NCBI GenBank assembly: GCA_026014875.1
Contig: JAOZHO010000037.1
Location: 186,001 to 250,000, forward strand
Reading direction: 5' to 3'
From: Candidatus Bathyarchaeota archaeon
GTDB lineage: Archaea > Thermoproteota > Bathyarchaeia > TCS64
DNA length: 64,000 nt
Numbering within the stretch: position 1 is the first letter of the stretch; each line of letters starts with the position of its first letter. A model generated the notes under the pieces. That model was not told the origin of the DNA. It ran no database searches and worked only from the letters and a program-made list of their open reading frames with translations. Both the position numbers and the translations under genes were made by a program. Of this stretch, positions 34,410 through 43,900 are shown in pieces.

Positions 34410-35627
34410 ATGGTTGATGCCGATAAGTTCTATTCGGAGCTGGGGAAGACGTTTGAGCCCGGGATAATTACTCAGGTGGTCCTCGCCGCGATGGATTCGG
34501 CGAAGCAGGGAAAGAAAATCATCGGGTTGACGGGTGGCATGTACGATCCCCCGTCCCTGCCTGGAGAGGAGGTGAGCAGGGTCCTGGCTGAGGCCTCGGA
34601 GGAGGATTGGAGGGAGATGCTCCAGTACGGGGGCACCGTGGGCTCTTTGGAGCTGAGGGAGGAGCTCTCCAAGTTCATGGCGGGTCACGGGATCGAGGCG
34701 GACCCCAACGGGGAGATCATCGTCACCACGGGGTCTCAGCAGGCGCTGGACTTGGTGGCGAGGGTCTTCCTGGATCCGGGGGATGTTGTTATCGTCGGTG
34801 CCCCTACGTATCTCTCTGCGTTGGGGGCGTTCAGGCAGTTCAACCCGGAGATCAGGTCGGTGGAGATCGATGAGGGGGGGATGAACGTGGAGGCCCTGGA
34901 GGCGGAGCTCGGAAGGATCGAGGCGGAGGGGAAGTGGGCCAAGCTCCTCTATCTGGTGCCGTCGTTCCAGAATCCGACGAGCACGATGCTCACGGTGGAG
35001 AGGAGGAAGAGGATCGTGGAGCTCGCGGAGGAGCACGACTTCATCATCCTGGAGGACAACCCCTACGGCTACATCTGTTTCGAGGGGGAAATGCCTACCC
35101 CGGTGATGGGGCTGGACGAGGGGGGGAGGACGATGTATACCAGCACCTTCAGCAAGATCGTGTCCCCGGGTATGAGGATCGGTTGGCTGGTGGCCCCCAG
35201 GGAGTTCATCTCCAAGATGGTGGAGGCGAAGAGCAACGTGAGCATCTGCAACGACGGGATCACCCAGTATGTGGCGGCTCAGCTGTTCAAGAGGGGGGAG
35301 GTGGAGAGGCAGATCCCCAAGGTTACCGAGGTGTACAGGCGTAAGAGGGATCTGATGCTGGAGGCGATGAAGACGAGCTTCCCTGTGGAGGCGGAGTGGA
35401 ACGATCCGGAGGGGGGGTTGTTCCTCTGGGTGAAGCTGCCGGAGCACGTGAACACCACGGAGATACTGATGGAGGCGGTGGAGAACGGCGTCGCCTTTAT
35501 CCCGGGGTCCAACTTCTTCGCCGAGCCGGTGCACAACTATATTCGGCTTAACTATAGCTTCCCGTCTGAGGCGGATATCGTTGAGGGTATCCAGATTCTG
35601 GGCGGGCTGCTGAAGAAGGCGGTCTAG
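34410..35627 (+). CDS. PLP-dependent aminotransferase, class I/II (LysN/2-aminoadipate type)
   Basis: 405 aa, fold-type I aminotransferase of the MocR/LysN-like subgroup. The PLP lysine is in STFSKIVSPGMRIGW; the phosphate/ring contacts are TTGSQQALDLVARVF, VPSFQNPTST and EDNPYGYI. Members use 2-oxoglutarate and aromatic, branched or aminoadipate donors; specificity cannot be read. It ends in a T-rich tract that should terminate transcription. It lacks the N-terminal HTH of MocR regulators. Confidence 0.9.
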   Translation: MVDADKFYSELGKTFEPGIITQVVLAAMDSAKQGKKIIGLTGGMYDPPSLPGEEVSRVLAEASEEDWREMLQYGGTVGSLELREELSKFMAGHGIEADPNGEIIVTTGSQQALDLVARVFLDPGDVVIVGAPTYLSALGAFRQFNPEIRSVEIDEGGMNVEALEAELGRIEAEGKWAKLLYLVPSFQNPTSTMLTVERRKRIVELAEEHDFIILEDNPYGYICFEGEMPTPVMGLDEGGRTMYTSTFSKIVSPGMRIGWLVAPREFISKMVEAKSNVSICNDGITQYVAAQLFKRGEVERQIPKVTEVYRRKRDLMLEAMKTSFPVEAEWNDPEGGLFLWVKLPEHVNTTEILMEAVENGVAFIPGSNFFAEPVHNYIRLNYSFPSEADIVEGIQILGGLLKKAV

Positions 35628-35639
35628 GGGCCTTTCCCT

Positions 35640-35685
35640 CCCCCGTTTTTTTAGGGGGTTTTTGTTTGTTTTCTGGGTGTTTGAC
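35640..35685 (+). terminator. T-rich terminator after the aminotransferase
   Basis: The stop codon is followed by CCCCCGTTTTTTTAGGGGG and further T-runs (TTTTTGTTTGTTTTC). Archaeal RNA polymerase ends at such T-tracts; the C5/G5 flanks could also pair. The whole spacer up to 35.8 kb is G/T-rich and holds no gene. Confidence 0.6.
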
Positions 35686-35829
35686 GGTGTTTTCGGGTTG
35701 CTTTCGGGGTTGTTTTGGTACTGGATAGCACTTGTATGGCTACTGAATGGCTTGAATGGGGGTGGGGCTGTTTTATCGCGCGGGCGTGGACAAGAGTTAT
35801 AGAAGGATGTCACCCATCAGTTCTTGAAT

Positions 35830-36339
35830 ATGAGACTGGAAAAGAAGGATCTCAGGCTCCTCACCGTGGGAGACATCATGGTAAAAAAAGTGTTCACCAT
35901 AGATGCCGACGAGTCGATAAGACACGCTGCCGATCTGATGACGAGGCGAGGAATCGGCTGTCTCGTGGTGACTGAGAATGAGGCGGAGGGCGGTATAGCC
36001 GGTATCTTGACGGAGTCGGACATCTTGGGGAGGGTCGTGGCCGTGGGAGCTGACTCGGGGGAGACGCGGGTCAGGGTTGTGATGTCGAGGCCCTTAGTGG
36101 TTGCCGGCCCCGAGCTTCCCCTGGCGGATGCGGTGCGGCTTATGTTCGTCCACAAAGTCAAGAAGCTGCCTGTCGTGGATGGAGAGGGGGGATCTAAGCG
36201 GCTCGTTGGGCTGGTGACGTTGACGGATATCGCGGGTGTGCAGCCGGCGCTGATAGCGACGTTGAAGGAACTTTATGAGGATAAAGGGGAGGCTCCGCCC
36301 CGGACAATCAAGAAAGTGATGGATTACTACATCGTCTAA
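35830..36339 (+). CDS. tandem CBS-domain protein
   Basis: About 169 aa, two CBS motifs: TVGDIMVKKVFTIDADESIRHAADLMTRRGIGCLVV ... GILTESDIL, and VMSRPLVVAGPELPLADAVRLMFVHKVKKLPVV ... GLVTLTDI. The pair forms a Bateman module that binds adenine nucleotides or SAM. Stand-alone archaeal copies have no fixed role. ATG 35830 is chosen; TTG 35824 would add two residues. A TATA-like GTTATAGAAG about 40 bases upstream suggests an almost leaderless mRNA. Confidence 0.88.
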   Translation: MRLEKKDLRLLTVGDIMVKKVFTIDADESIRHAADLMTRRGIGCLVVTENEAEGGIAGILTESDILGRVVAVGADSGETRVRVVMSRPLVVAGPELPLADAVRLMFVHKVKKLPVVDGEGGSKRLVGLVTLTDIAGVQPALIATLKELYEDKGEAPPRTIKKVMDYYIV

Positions 36340-36477
36340 AGAGCGCCGCGCACGTTTATGCGTAAAGTAGAACCATGTGTACTATAGTGTATGTGCAAAG
36401 TGACTCTTCTTTCCTCTTTTATTGATCTGTGATAGCACTGGCAGAATATGAAAAAAGATAGATTGCCGTCGTTTACT

Positions 36478-37002
36478 CTAGCTCCAATAGAATTCAGGGA
36501 ATCTGGGAACGTACAGGAAGACGTGGATGAAGAGGAAGGAGGCCCCCATGAGCACCAGTAGGATGGCTTTCCCTCGGTGGGACTTCAATATCCGGTGGGA
36601 GAGAAGCCCCCACGTGAACACGTAGAGATCGTTCGCCACGATGTAGACCGGCAGAGTGGCCCCCGCCCCGTTCTTGATCAGGTGTTCGGCATCGTTCATG
36701 TAGGGAATGACCGCGCCGACCACGGCGAAGATCGCCAAAGCCAGAACCCGGATGACCACCCGGTTCTCCCGTTCACCGTACCCGTAGAGCCTCAACGTAA
36801 GATATGTGCCCAGGGCGGCGAGGGAACCATTGGCCGCGTGCCCCCACACGGTGAAGCCCGGGGGGACCCACGGGCCATAGGGCTGGAAATTGAAGCCGTA
36901 AATGAGGGACAGGCCCCTGTCCAGGATCATGAAAGAGAAGTAGAAGATGCCGACCGTGAGGAGAGCGGAGACTAGGGAGTCTTTCTTGGGGATCCGTGAC
37001 AT
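36478..37002 (-). CDS. four-helix integral membrane protein, unknown function
   Basis: 174 aa with about five hydrophobic segments (SALLTVGIFYFSFMILD, AANGSLAALGTYLTLRL, VVIRVLALAIFAVVGAVIP, LPVYIVANDLYVFTWGLL, GKAILLVLMGASFLFIHVFLY). No family is recognised. Codon use is ordinary for the window, so it is native. It is isolated, with about 140 bases of gene-free DNA after it and 340 before it. Confidence 0.65.
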   Translation of the reverse strand: MSRIPKKDSLVSALLTVGIFYFSFMILDRGLSLIYGFNFQPYGPWVPPGFTVWGHAANGSLAALGTYLTLRLYGYGERENRVVIRVLALAIFAVVGAVIPYMNDAEHLIKNGAGATLPVYIVANDLYVFTWGLLSHRILKSHRGKAILLVLMGASFLFIHVFLYVPRFPEFYWS

Positions 37003-37345
37003 CTGAAAGAATCTGGACGATGGAGATAATAAGATAGTTTACGCAGGCGATGCTAAGCTAGCTCCTAAATATCTGGGTGATTCTCCGGGTATTCCGCGCT
37101 TCGCGCACGAAAAAAGGGAGATGTCTCCGCTGGAGCGTACGTATAGTAAGAAACTGCGGGGGGGTCATGCGTCGCCTCCGGTACCCTGCATTCTCGCGTC
37201 AGCCTGTGGCCACAATGGTTTGGCGCCCATCCTGGGGGTGAACGGTCTCCAGGAGTATGCGAGGCGGAACACGCAGACTCATCCATAACACCAGCGGCCA
37301 CAATAGTCAAAATTTATAACTCATAAAGGAAGATTCGATCTGACA
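37003..37345. other. gene-free stretch
   Basis: No convincing gene. The 81-aa minus-strand ORF here has no start signal or family and is rejected. The stretch has GCGCTTCGCGC (small stem-loop), two copies of GGCCACAAT, and at its right end AAAATTTATAACTC, the TATA of the RidA gene. Confidence 0.5.
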
Positions 37346-37669
37346 ATGTCCAAACCACTAATCTCAAGGGCACGCAGAGCGGGTAACCTCCTCTTCCTCA
37401 GCGGAGTGATCGGGAAAGGCGATGACAAGGAGTCCAAGTTCAGGGACACCTTCGAGAAGATCAAAGGAGTGCTGGAGGAGAACGGATTGTCGCTGGAGAA
37501 CGTCGTGAACGCAACCGTCTACCTGGAAGACATCGACGACAGACCCAAGCACCTGAACCCCCTGTGGAGAGAGTATTTCCCGGGCATACCCCCGACACGC
37601 ACATGCGTCGAGGCGGGCCTCAACGGAGGCCAGATAGAGATAACCGTCGTAGCCGCGATACCTGACTGA
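37346..37669 (+). CDS. RidA family enamine/imine deaminase
   Basis: 107 aa, slightly shorter than usual (about 125) but complete. The substrate-binding Arg is in IPPTRTCVEAGL, with N-terminal RAGNLLFLSGVIG and ENVVNATVYLEDI. RidA hydrolyses reactive 2-aminoacrylate-type intermediates from PLP enzymes, fitting the aminotransferase nearby. It has its own promoter (ATTTATAAC about 38 bases upstream). Confidence 0.9.
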   Translation: MSKPLISRARRAGNLLFLSGVIGKGDDKESKFRDTFEKIKGVLEENGLSLENVVNATVYLEDIDDRPKHLNPLWREYFPGIPPTRTCVEAGLNGGQIEITVVAAIPD

Positions 37670-37836
37670 CACCTACGCACGCGTCAATCAACCCTTGACG
37701 CTCCATATCAAGGGTATAGAAACGGGAGACATATCCACTAGGGGCAGGGTTCGAACCCCACATCCTCTACCTATTTTGGGACATTCATGTCATAAAATAT
37801 ATATTCGCCGTTCCTGCCACAGGTGGGGGAATCAAA

Positions 37837-38016
37837 GTGAAACCATGTAATGCGTGCATAGAAGCCTTCGGCGAACCCGCGTGCAACCCCATGAAACACT
37901 GTTCACTCGAAGACGTCCCAGGCCTGTCCCCCGAAGAGGCTCTAGCCCACGTAGTCTCGGCGAAGCCCCTGCCCGATATCAATCAAAAGATCGTCCTGAA
38001 ACTGGCTCAGGACTGA
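37837..38016 (+). CDS. small Cys-rich (zinc-binding-like) protein
   Basis: 59 aa, one residue too short for the ORF track. GTG start with AGGTGGGG about seven bases upstream and a TATA-like AAAATATATAT about 35 bases upstream. The N-terminal third has four cysteines (KPCNACIEAFGEPACNPMKHC: CX2CX8CX5C), suitable for one zinc or iron-sulfur site; the rest is a helical LSPEEALAHVV region. Codons end mostly in G/C. Function is unknown. It is co-oriented with RidA but probably separately transcribed. Confidence 0.7.
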   Translation: MKPCNACIEAFGEPACNPMKHCSLEDVPGLSPEEALAHVVSAKPLPDINQKIVLKLAQD

Positions 38017-38054
38017 CCATGCATAGAAAAAGAATGTAGAAAAGGGCCGAGGGA

Positions 38055-38441
38055 TCAGTACTCGACCGGAACCTGCTGCATCACCTGGAACAGCCTGAGG
38101 AACGCCTTGCTGTACCGGATGATCTCGCTCATGTTCCCCTTGAACATGAGCTGCCGGGTCATGATCGCGTTGGCCCCCTCGATCTCCCCCTTGTTCACCT
38201 GAGTCCAGATATCGTAGGGACCCTCCAAGGTGAAATCGGTCTTCTCCCCCTCCGCGAGCTCCCTCACCTCGGCGACCTTCCCGTTATCGAATTTTAAATA
38301 GATCGCCGGGACATCCGAGCCCTCGGTGACATTGAAAGTGAAGCTCGCGACGAAGGTTCGGGCCTTGATCTCGAACTCCTCGTCCCCGTTCGCGATCTCC
38401 TCCACCTTCATCCAATAATCCAAGCCCAAAAATCTGACCAT
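38055..38441 (-). CDS. SCP2 sterol-binding-domain protein
   Basis: 128 aa. The fold reads as an SCP2-like lipid-binding domain: beta strands with FTFNVTEGSDVPAIYLKF, then FTLEGPYDIWTQVNKGEIEGANAIMTRQLMFKGNMSEIIRYSKA, which is the conserved second half. Members bind hydrophobic ligands or act as acyl-group carriers/activators in acyl-CoA metabolism. It is near the acyl-CoA synthetase alpha subunit at 38.9 kb, though on the other strand. Confidence 0.8.
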   Translation of the reverse strand: MVRFLGLDYWMKVEEIANGDEEFEIKARTFVASFTFNVTEGSDVPAIYLKFDNGKVAEVRELAEGEKTDFTLEGPYDIWTQVNKGEIEGANAIMTRQLMFKGNMSEIIRYSKAFLRLFQVMQQVPVEY

Positions 38442-38577
38442 AGAATATCCTCCGATGTTCGATCAAGAAGAGAGAACTGATATTAAATTGATTGCATCGG
38501 GGCGCCCCTCCCTGGAACAGCCATTCCAATGGGTTCCGGGGGGTTCCTGATATTCAGCGGACCCCTCATTGAACACG

Positions 38578-38742
38578 ATGGACTCCCTGATCAGGTACAT
38601 GATCTTCTTCCTAGCCTGCATGGCGGTAATCGTCCTGCTCACGTATCTCCCGAACCGAGGAGACGAGAGATCCGAGGAAACAGAGGAACCATCAGAGACC
38701 ATGGAGCAGGGGCTCGATCCCCTGCATCAGATCGAGGACTAG
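38578..38742 (+). CDS. small single-helix membrane protein
   Basis: 54 aa, below the ORF-track cutoff. A membrane helix (YMIFFLACMAVIVLLTYL) at residues 7-24 is followed by an acidic, charged tail (GDERSEETEEPSETMEQ). G/C-ending codons dominate, supporting coding. No strong ribosome site is visible, so confidence is moderate. Topology should be tail inside, head near the outer face. Function is unknown. Confidence 0.45.
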   Translation: MDSLIRYMIFFLACMAVIVLLTYLPNRGDERSEETEEPSETMEQGLDPLHQIED

Positions 38743-38850
38743 CGGCGAGTCGGGTCTCCCCCTGCGGTCACGGGAGGCGAAGCCGGTCAGCCACCCAAAT
38801 TTATATAGGGATAAGGGGTTGTCTGATGAATCGTCTCAGAGGTTTTGTAT

Positions 38851-40275
38851 ATGGAAGCCAGGGAAGCCCTTGACAAGATACTGATGCCCAGGAGCGTCGC
38901 CGTCGTGGGAGCCTCCACCGACCCCTTCAAATGGGGGAACATGCTCCTCGCAGCCCTCCAGAAAACAGGCTTCGAGGGAACCATCTACCCCGTCAACCCC
39001 CGGGCAGAGGAGATCCTCGGACTCAAATGCTACGCCAACGTCCGGGACATCCCCGGCGACATAGACTCCGCCCTCGTCGTGGTTCCCGCCCGCTTCGTCC
39101 CCGGCGTCTTCGAGGACATGGTCGCCAAGGGCATCAAGGGAGCCGTCGTCATCACCAGCGGCTTCAGCGAGACCGGCGAGGAGGGGAGGGAGGCCATCCG
39201 GCAGATCAGGGAGACCTCCCAGGGGAAGCTCAGGTTCATCGGCCCCAACTGCATGGGGGTCACCAGCAGCCCCGGGAAACTCAGCGCCCTCATGATACCC
39301 TTCCTCCACGAGTCCGGGGACGTCGCGTTCATCAGCCAGAGCGGCGGCTACGGCCTCCAGCTCTACCTCCGCGCCTCCGCCCTGGGAGTCGGCGTCGGCA
39401 ACTTCGTGAGCAGCGGCAACGAGTCCGACCTCAAGAGCTGGGAGTACCTCAAATACTTCGGCGAGGACCCCGGCACCAAGATCATCGCGATGTACATCGA
39501 GGGCCTCAAGGCCGGCCGGAAGTGGTACGAGGAGGCCAAGAGGATCACCCCGGAGAAGCCCATCGTCGTCATCAAAGTGGGGATCACAGAGGAGGGCTCC
39601 AAGGCCGCCGCCAGCCACACCGGGAGCATCGCCGGCAGCGACCAGATCTACGACGCCGCATTCAAACAGGCGGGGGTCGTCAGGGCCGGGGACGCCGTGG
39701 AGATGTTCGACTACGTCAAGGGGCTCCTATACTGCGACCTCCCTCAGGGACCCAACATCGGTATCGTCTCCAATAGCGGGGGGGTCGCCGTGGAGACCGC
39801 GGACCGCATCATCCAGAACGGCATGAAGGTCCCCACGCTGAGCGACGAGGCCCAGGAGGAGATTCTGGGGGTCATCCCGGCCTTCGGGAACCCCAAGAAC
39901 CCGGTGGACCTCACCGCGACGCTGAACATGAACAGCTTCCTCAACGTCCCCGGGATGGTCCTGAAGCAGCCGGAGATCCAGGGACTGGTCACCATCGGCC
40001 TCGGCACCGCCATCCTCAAGACCATGTTCCCCGACGTCCCCCAGGAGGACCTCGCAGGCATCTACCAGTGGCTCAACGGCCAGCTCATCAACAGCTACCA
40101 GAAGCACGGCAAACCCGTGATAGTCATCGACCCCTCGGCCGACGTGGACCCCGAGTCCGCCAAGATCATGGAAGCCTCCCGGATACCGGTGTACACCACC
40201 CCGGAGAGAGCCGCCGACGTCATGGGGGTCCTCTACAGGAGGAAGCTCTACCTGGACAAGGTCAGGGGCGAGTGA
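38851..40275 (+). CDS. ADP-forming acyl-CoA synthetase, alpha (CoA-binding) subunit
   Basis: About 474 aa. The CoA-binding domain is SVAVVGASTDPFKWGNMLLAALQKTGFEGTIYPVNP. The two succinyl-CoA-ligase-like domains follow, with the phospho-accepting His in AASHTGSIAGSDQIYDAAFKQAGVVRAG. In two-subunit archaeal ACS enzymes this chain works with an ATP-grasp beta subunit to make ATP from acetyl- or aryl-CoA. No beta gene adjoins, so it is presumably elsewhere. TATATAGGG is about 45 bases upstream. ATG 38851 is preferred to the tracked TTG 38845. Confidence 0.87.
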   Translation: MEAREALDKILMPRSVAVVGASTDPFKWGNMLLAALQKTGFEGTIYPVNPRAEEILGLKCYANVRDIPGDIDSALVVVPARFVPGVFEDMVAKGIKGAVVITSGFSETGEEGREAIRQIRETSQGKLRFIGPNCMGVTSSPGKLSALMIPFLHESGDVAFISQSGGYGLQLYLRASALGVGVGNFVSSGNESDLKSWEYLKYFGEDPGTKIIAMYIEGLKAGRKWYEEAKRITPEKPIVVIKVGITEEGSKAAASHTGSIAGSDQIYDAAFKQAGVVRAGDAVEMFDYVKGLLYCDLPQGPNIGIVSNSGGVAVETADRIIQNGMKVPTLSDEAQEEILGVIPAFGNPKNPVDLTATLNMNSFLNVPGMVLKQPEIQGLVTIGLGTAILKTMFPDVPQEDLAGIYQWLNGQLINSYQKHGKPVIVIDPSADVDPESAKIMEASRIPVYTTPERAADVMGVLYRRKLYLDKVRGE

Positions 40276-40299
40276 GCCCCGTCATCCAGTTTAAACGTA

Positions 40300-40461
40300 A
40301 TTTCGTTCAAGCCCTCCTCAGGAGGGATCTCTTCGAGATCTGGCTTGGCCGTGTAGCGTCATCTCAGGCGGTCTTCCACGGCGTAGGCGCGGTCAGGCCT
40401 CTTCACGAGGACCCTCCGCAGGGGCTCCACCATGCTCTGGCTCCCGTAGGGGACGCTCATG
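40300..40461 (-). pseudogene. truncated amidinotransferase (DDAH/arginine-deiminase-like) gene remnant
   Basis: From ATG 40461 the frame reads MSVPYGSQSMVEPLRRV, LVKRPDRAYAVEDRLR, then TGA, then RYTAKPDLEE. This matches the N-terminus of the N,N-dimethylarginine dimethylaminohydrolase/amidinotransferase family, where the residue before xYTxxPDLE is normally Trp, so TGG has become TGA. Beyond about 40330 the similarity fades and the 3' end of the acyl-CoA synthetase gene intervenes. Only about 45 of 250 or more codons survive. GAGGAGATCCC precedes the ATG, so the old ribosome site is still readable. It overlaps no other gene. Confidence 0.68.
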
Positions 40462-40480
40462 GGATCTCCTCAGCCGGATC

Positions 40481-40780
40481 TCAGGATTGTCTGGCGTAGT
40501 TGATCTGGAGGTCCGCGACCAAAGACCTCAGGCCCGCCAGCTCCCCCTCCGGGAGTCTCGGAGCCAGCTTGTCCACCATCACCGAGATGCAGTCTATTGC
40601 GGCGGAGGCCTTCACGAGGTCCTTCTCCGCTTCCTCCTTGCCCGGGGAGAGGCGGAGGCCCATGTACTGCCAAGCCTTCGCGGATAGGATGCCTATGAAG
40701 AGGCCCAGGAGCTGGTCGAGGTCTAGGGCGGTGAGGTCGACGGGTTGCGGTGAATCCCCGGGGGGCTCAGGGTCTGACAA
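40481..40780 (-). CDS. DUF1844-like helical protein
   Basis: 99 aa. LDLDQLLGLFIGILSAKAWQYMGLRL ... EEAEKDLVKASAAIDCISVMVDKLAPRL ... LRSLVADLQINYA matches the DUF1844 pattern. The family is widespread, with no known function. The TTG start has GAGGAATATATT upstream. It lies head-to-tail upstream of the amidinotransferase remnant, which could once have shared its transcript. Confidence 0.75.
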   Translation of the reverse strand: MSDPEPPGDSPQPVDLTALDLDQLLGLFIGILSAKAWQYMGLRLSPGKEEAEKDLVKASAAIDCISVMVDKLAPRLPEGELAGLRSLVADLQINYARQS

Positions 40781-40944
40781 ATATATTCCTCAGGAATCTC
40801 TCTTCGCCGTCACAGGATAAAACTCTGTGGTTCCCGTTTCCAAGCGGGATTCCCGTTCAAGACCGGATGCTGGCTCGGATGGTACGCGTCCGTTCATGGA
40901 ACCTTGTTTCCACTGTTTGGATAAATAAAATAAAAAAGGGGGGA

Positions 40945-40963
40945 AGCGGGTGTTTAGCCCGCT
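40945..40963 (-). terminator. hairpin terminator of S-layer-like gene 1
   Basis: On the minus strand AGCGGG-CTAAACA-CCCGCT forms a 6-bp stem that includes the TAA stop codon, followed by TTCCCCCCTTTTTTATTTTATT. Nearly the same element ends the second S-layer-like gene. Confidence 0.65.
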
Positions 40964-43900
40964 ATCTTTTTGCTTATCTGCATTAGAGATACTATCGCTG
41001 CGAGAGCTGCTATCAACGAGGCGCCTATCGCGCCGTAAACCAGGCTCTCTAGTCCTTTTGCAGCGTCGCCCGCACCCTCGGCCGCAGTCGCGGCGTCGGC
41101 AGCGGCGTCAGCTGCTTCTTGAGCTGCATCCAAGGCACTGTTCGATGCGTCCGCGATGTCGCCCATGGAGTCCTCGAGATCGCTAAAGGAGTCCTCCAGA
41201 TCCGCGACCGCGTCACTGGCGGCGTTGCCCGCGTCTGTTGCGGCGGCGATCTCGTCGGATAGGCCGTCGATGTCGTCCGCGAAGTCAGCGGATAGGCTGG
41301 CGATGTCGTCCGCAAAGTCAGCGGATAGGGCGTCCATGTCGTCCGCAAAGTCATCGCTCAGGCCAGCCATATCTTCCGCGAGACCGGATAGATCAGATCT
41401 GACGTCCTCTAGCAGGACGTCAACCTGGGCGGCTGTTGAAGGACCGACCGCGAATGTACCGTTCATCAGTTCATCGTCGGCTGTGTCGTAGAAGAAGTAT
41501 GTCCAGGTGCCTAGGGGCGCGTCGCTTGCGAGATCCATTGGGTTCTCGTTGGCAGTCTGTCTATAGTAGGGAACTGTGTACAGCAAGTCTGGTTGGATCC
41601 ACATATCCGCAACGAGCAGATCGGTAATCCACCATAGAGTATCGTCGGGACTGTAGATCTCGATGTAAGAATTGGGAAGATCGAAGTCGTTGCTGATGTC
41701 GAATTTGACAGTATTACCTCTATCGAAGAGCGCCTTAGTGGGGTTCACTTCGACGCGAGCGGCAACAACGCTGAAAGGCAGCTGGACGAGAAGTCCTTCG
41801 CTTCCAGTTATGTTGATGGTATATTCTCCGATGCTTAGTTCATCGAGGACTTCCCACCAGCCTGTGAAGTTACCGTCATCAGTCTCAACAGGGACACCAG
41901 GATCTCCGTTCATTCGGACATCCATGGGCCAATCATCTGTTGAGTTGTAAATCACCAGTTCTACAAGATCGTCTACATCTGCGAAGTTGTTACCTGAGAA
42001 GGTTATATTGTATTCATTCGGTGCCATAGCTGGATCAGCTGAAGCATAGGATGATTCTGTAACTGTAAAGTGTACTGTTAGCTCATTTTCAACTGAGTCG
42101 ATGACCATTACTTCGTAGGTTCCAGGATCAATATTTGGGATATAGAAGATATCCGAAATAGCTTCTCCTGTTACGCCATCGGAACCAACGCCATCCGTAT
42201 AGTCCTCGTATAGCTCGTCTCCGAATGTCAGATTGTAGAGGCCATTTTCAAAGCCAATTCCGGTAATAGCCATTTCAGTTCCAGCCGCGCCTGAGATTGG
42301 ATTCACGATCAATGCGATCAGACCGACCTTAAAGGCGTCATCTGCGTCGATGAAATACTCGTCAACGGCAGTTACAGTGTATGTAATGAATCCTACAGCA
42401 GGGGCCACGAACGTAGCCTCAAAGTTACCATTTGCATCTGTCTCAGCAGTAACTAAATCTGAAGTTGGGGTAGAGTCCAGTGTTACATAGACCTCGGTTC
42501 CGGCAATCTGTGTAAAGTTGGTTCCTGTTACTGTGATAACTGCGCCAGGAGAACCATAGGTCGGGTCAACCTCGATCTCTGGTTCACCATCAACCTCAAA
42601 GTCAGCCTTTGCAGTCTTCGCTCCATCATCGACTGTGATATCATAGTCATCCATGGCAACGTCAGGTATTACGAACTCGGCTTCAAATTCTCCTTCCGTT
42701 ACTTCAATCTCGTCTACATCACCATCAACCGGAAGCATATCTGTACCATCAAGCTTCACACTCGATAAGAAACCGTCTATGAAACCTCTACCGGTTATGG
42801 TCACGATAAATCCAGTTGGACCCTGATCGATGTCTGTAGTTATGACGGCTCCGATTGTGAAAGAACTCATGTTCCAGAAGTCTCCGCTACCGACACCGGA
42901 CACTGAGTGTCCGGTCTCGGCTAGATCAGGGATGTCAAAGGTGCTCGACCAGGACCCATCGTCACCGCTTGTAACGGTAGCGTCAGGACTGGTTAGATTG
43001 TAGATTATGCCTTCAACTTTTACATCATCGACATAATATGTTCCTACGACGCCCCAGCCTACCTGTGGACCGACAGCTGATAGGACCCATGAGTCAGAAC
43101 CACCCGATGCTGTATCGATGTCTGACACAGCAGTACCCCAATCAGCAGAGGTGCCGCTGAATGATGATCCATCAGCTTTGTTTCCAAACCACCAAACAGT
43201 GCCTGTCGCTATTGATGCAATCTGCCATGCGGTTGTTGGGTTAGTAGTTGTTGGTATGGTTATTTCAACGTGAGCGCGATTGTTGCTACCTGAATCATAG
43301 GGGTTAACGCAATCAGGATGGGCGAAAAGCAGCGCAATTTCAGGAGAAAGTCCAGTAGCTACCGACTTAGTATAGTAAATCGATAGACCAGTCAAGGACT
43401 CATCAAAGGCAACCAATGTCGGTGCATTAGAAGTCCTATTCATGACTAATGCAGCCGCATTGGAACCATCGACTCCGACAAGCTTCACAACGTCTTCAGT
43501 TCCTCCGATGACTGGGTCTGTGGCCCAATCTGCCGTAGAATCTCCATATCGTTCATCGAGTCTAACGGGAGGACTCCCGAAGTATATCGCGATATCGTCA
43601 TCGTCCAGGTATCCAGTGCCGTCCACCGTTAGCTCTTCGTCAACTAAACCTGAGGAAGCGGAGAGATCCACTTCAGGCAGTACGACTACTCGCACATTGG
43701 CTGTGAGGGATGTTTCCACGTCTTTGACCCAGATCCAGTGTTCTCCAGCGAAAGTATCGGGCACATCCAGCGAGACCGTGAAGGTTCCGCCTGCCGCACC
43801 TTGAGTGTTGTTCATGAGTCCTGCCGAAGTGACGAAGTCCCAATAGACGTTGATTGTTGCACCTGAGGTTACACCCCAGCCTTCAACTGTGATAGTATCA

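Noticed and set aside
34392-35813. 473-aa minus-strand ORF
   Set aside because: Antisense to the aminotransferase, His/Arg/Leu/Pro-rich, typical G+C shadow.
37065-37310. 81-aa minus-strand ORF
   Set aside because: No ribosome site, no protein-like pattern and no codon bias; left as gene-free DNA.
37741-37771. GGGTTCGAACCCC resembling a tRNA T-loop, followed by CTCTACC
   Set aside because: Only three bases of T-stem pair on either strand and no acceptor, D or anticodon arm can be built.
38463-38873. 79-aa minus and 114-aa plus ORFs around 38.5-38.9 kb
   Set aside because: They conflict with the 54-aa membrane protein frame and read as random Arg/Gly/Ser-rich sequence.
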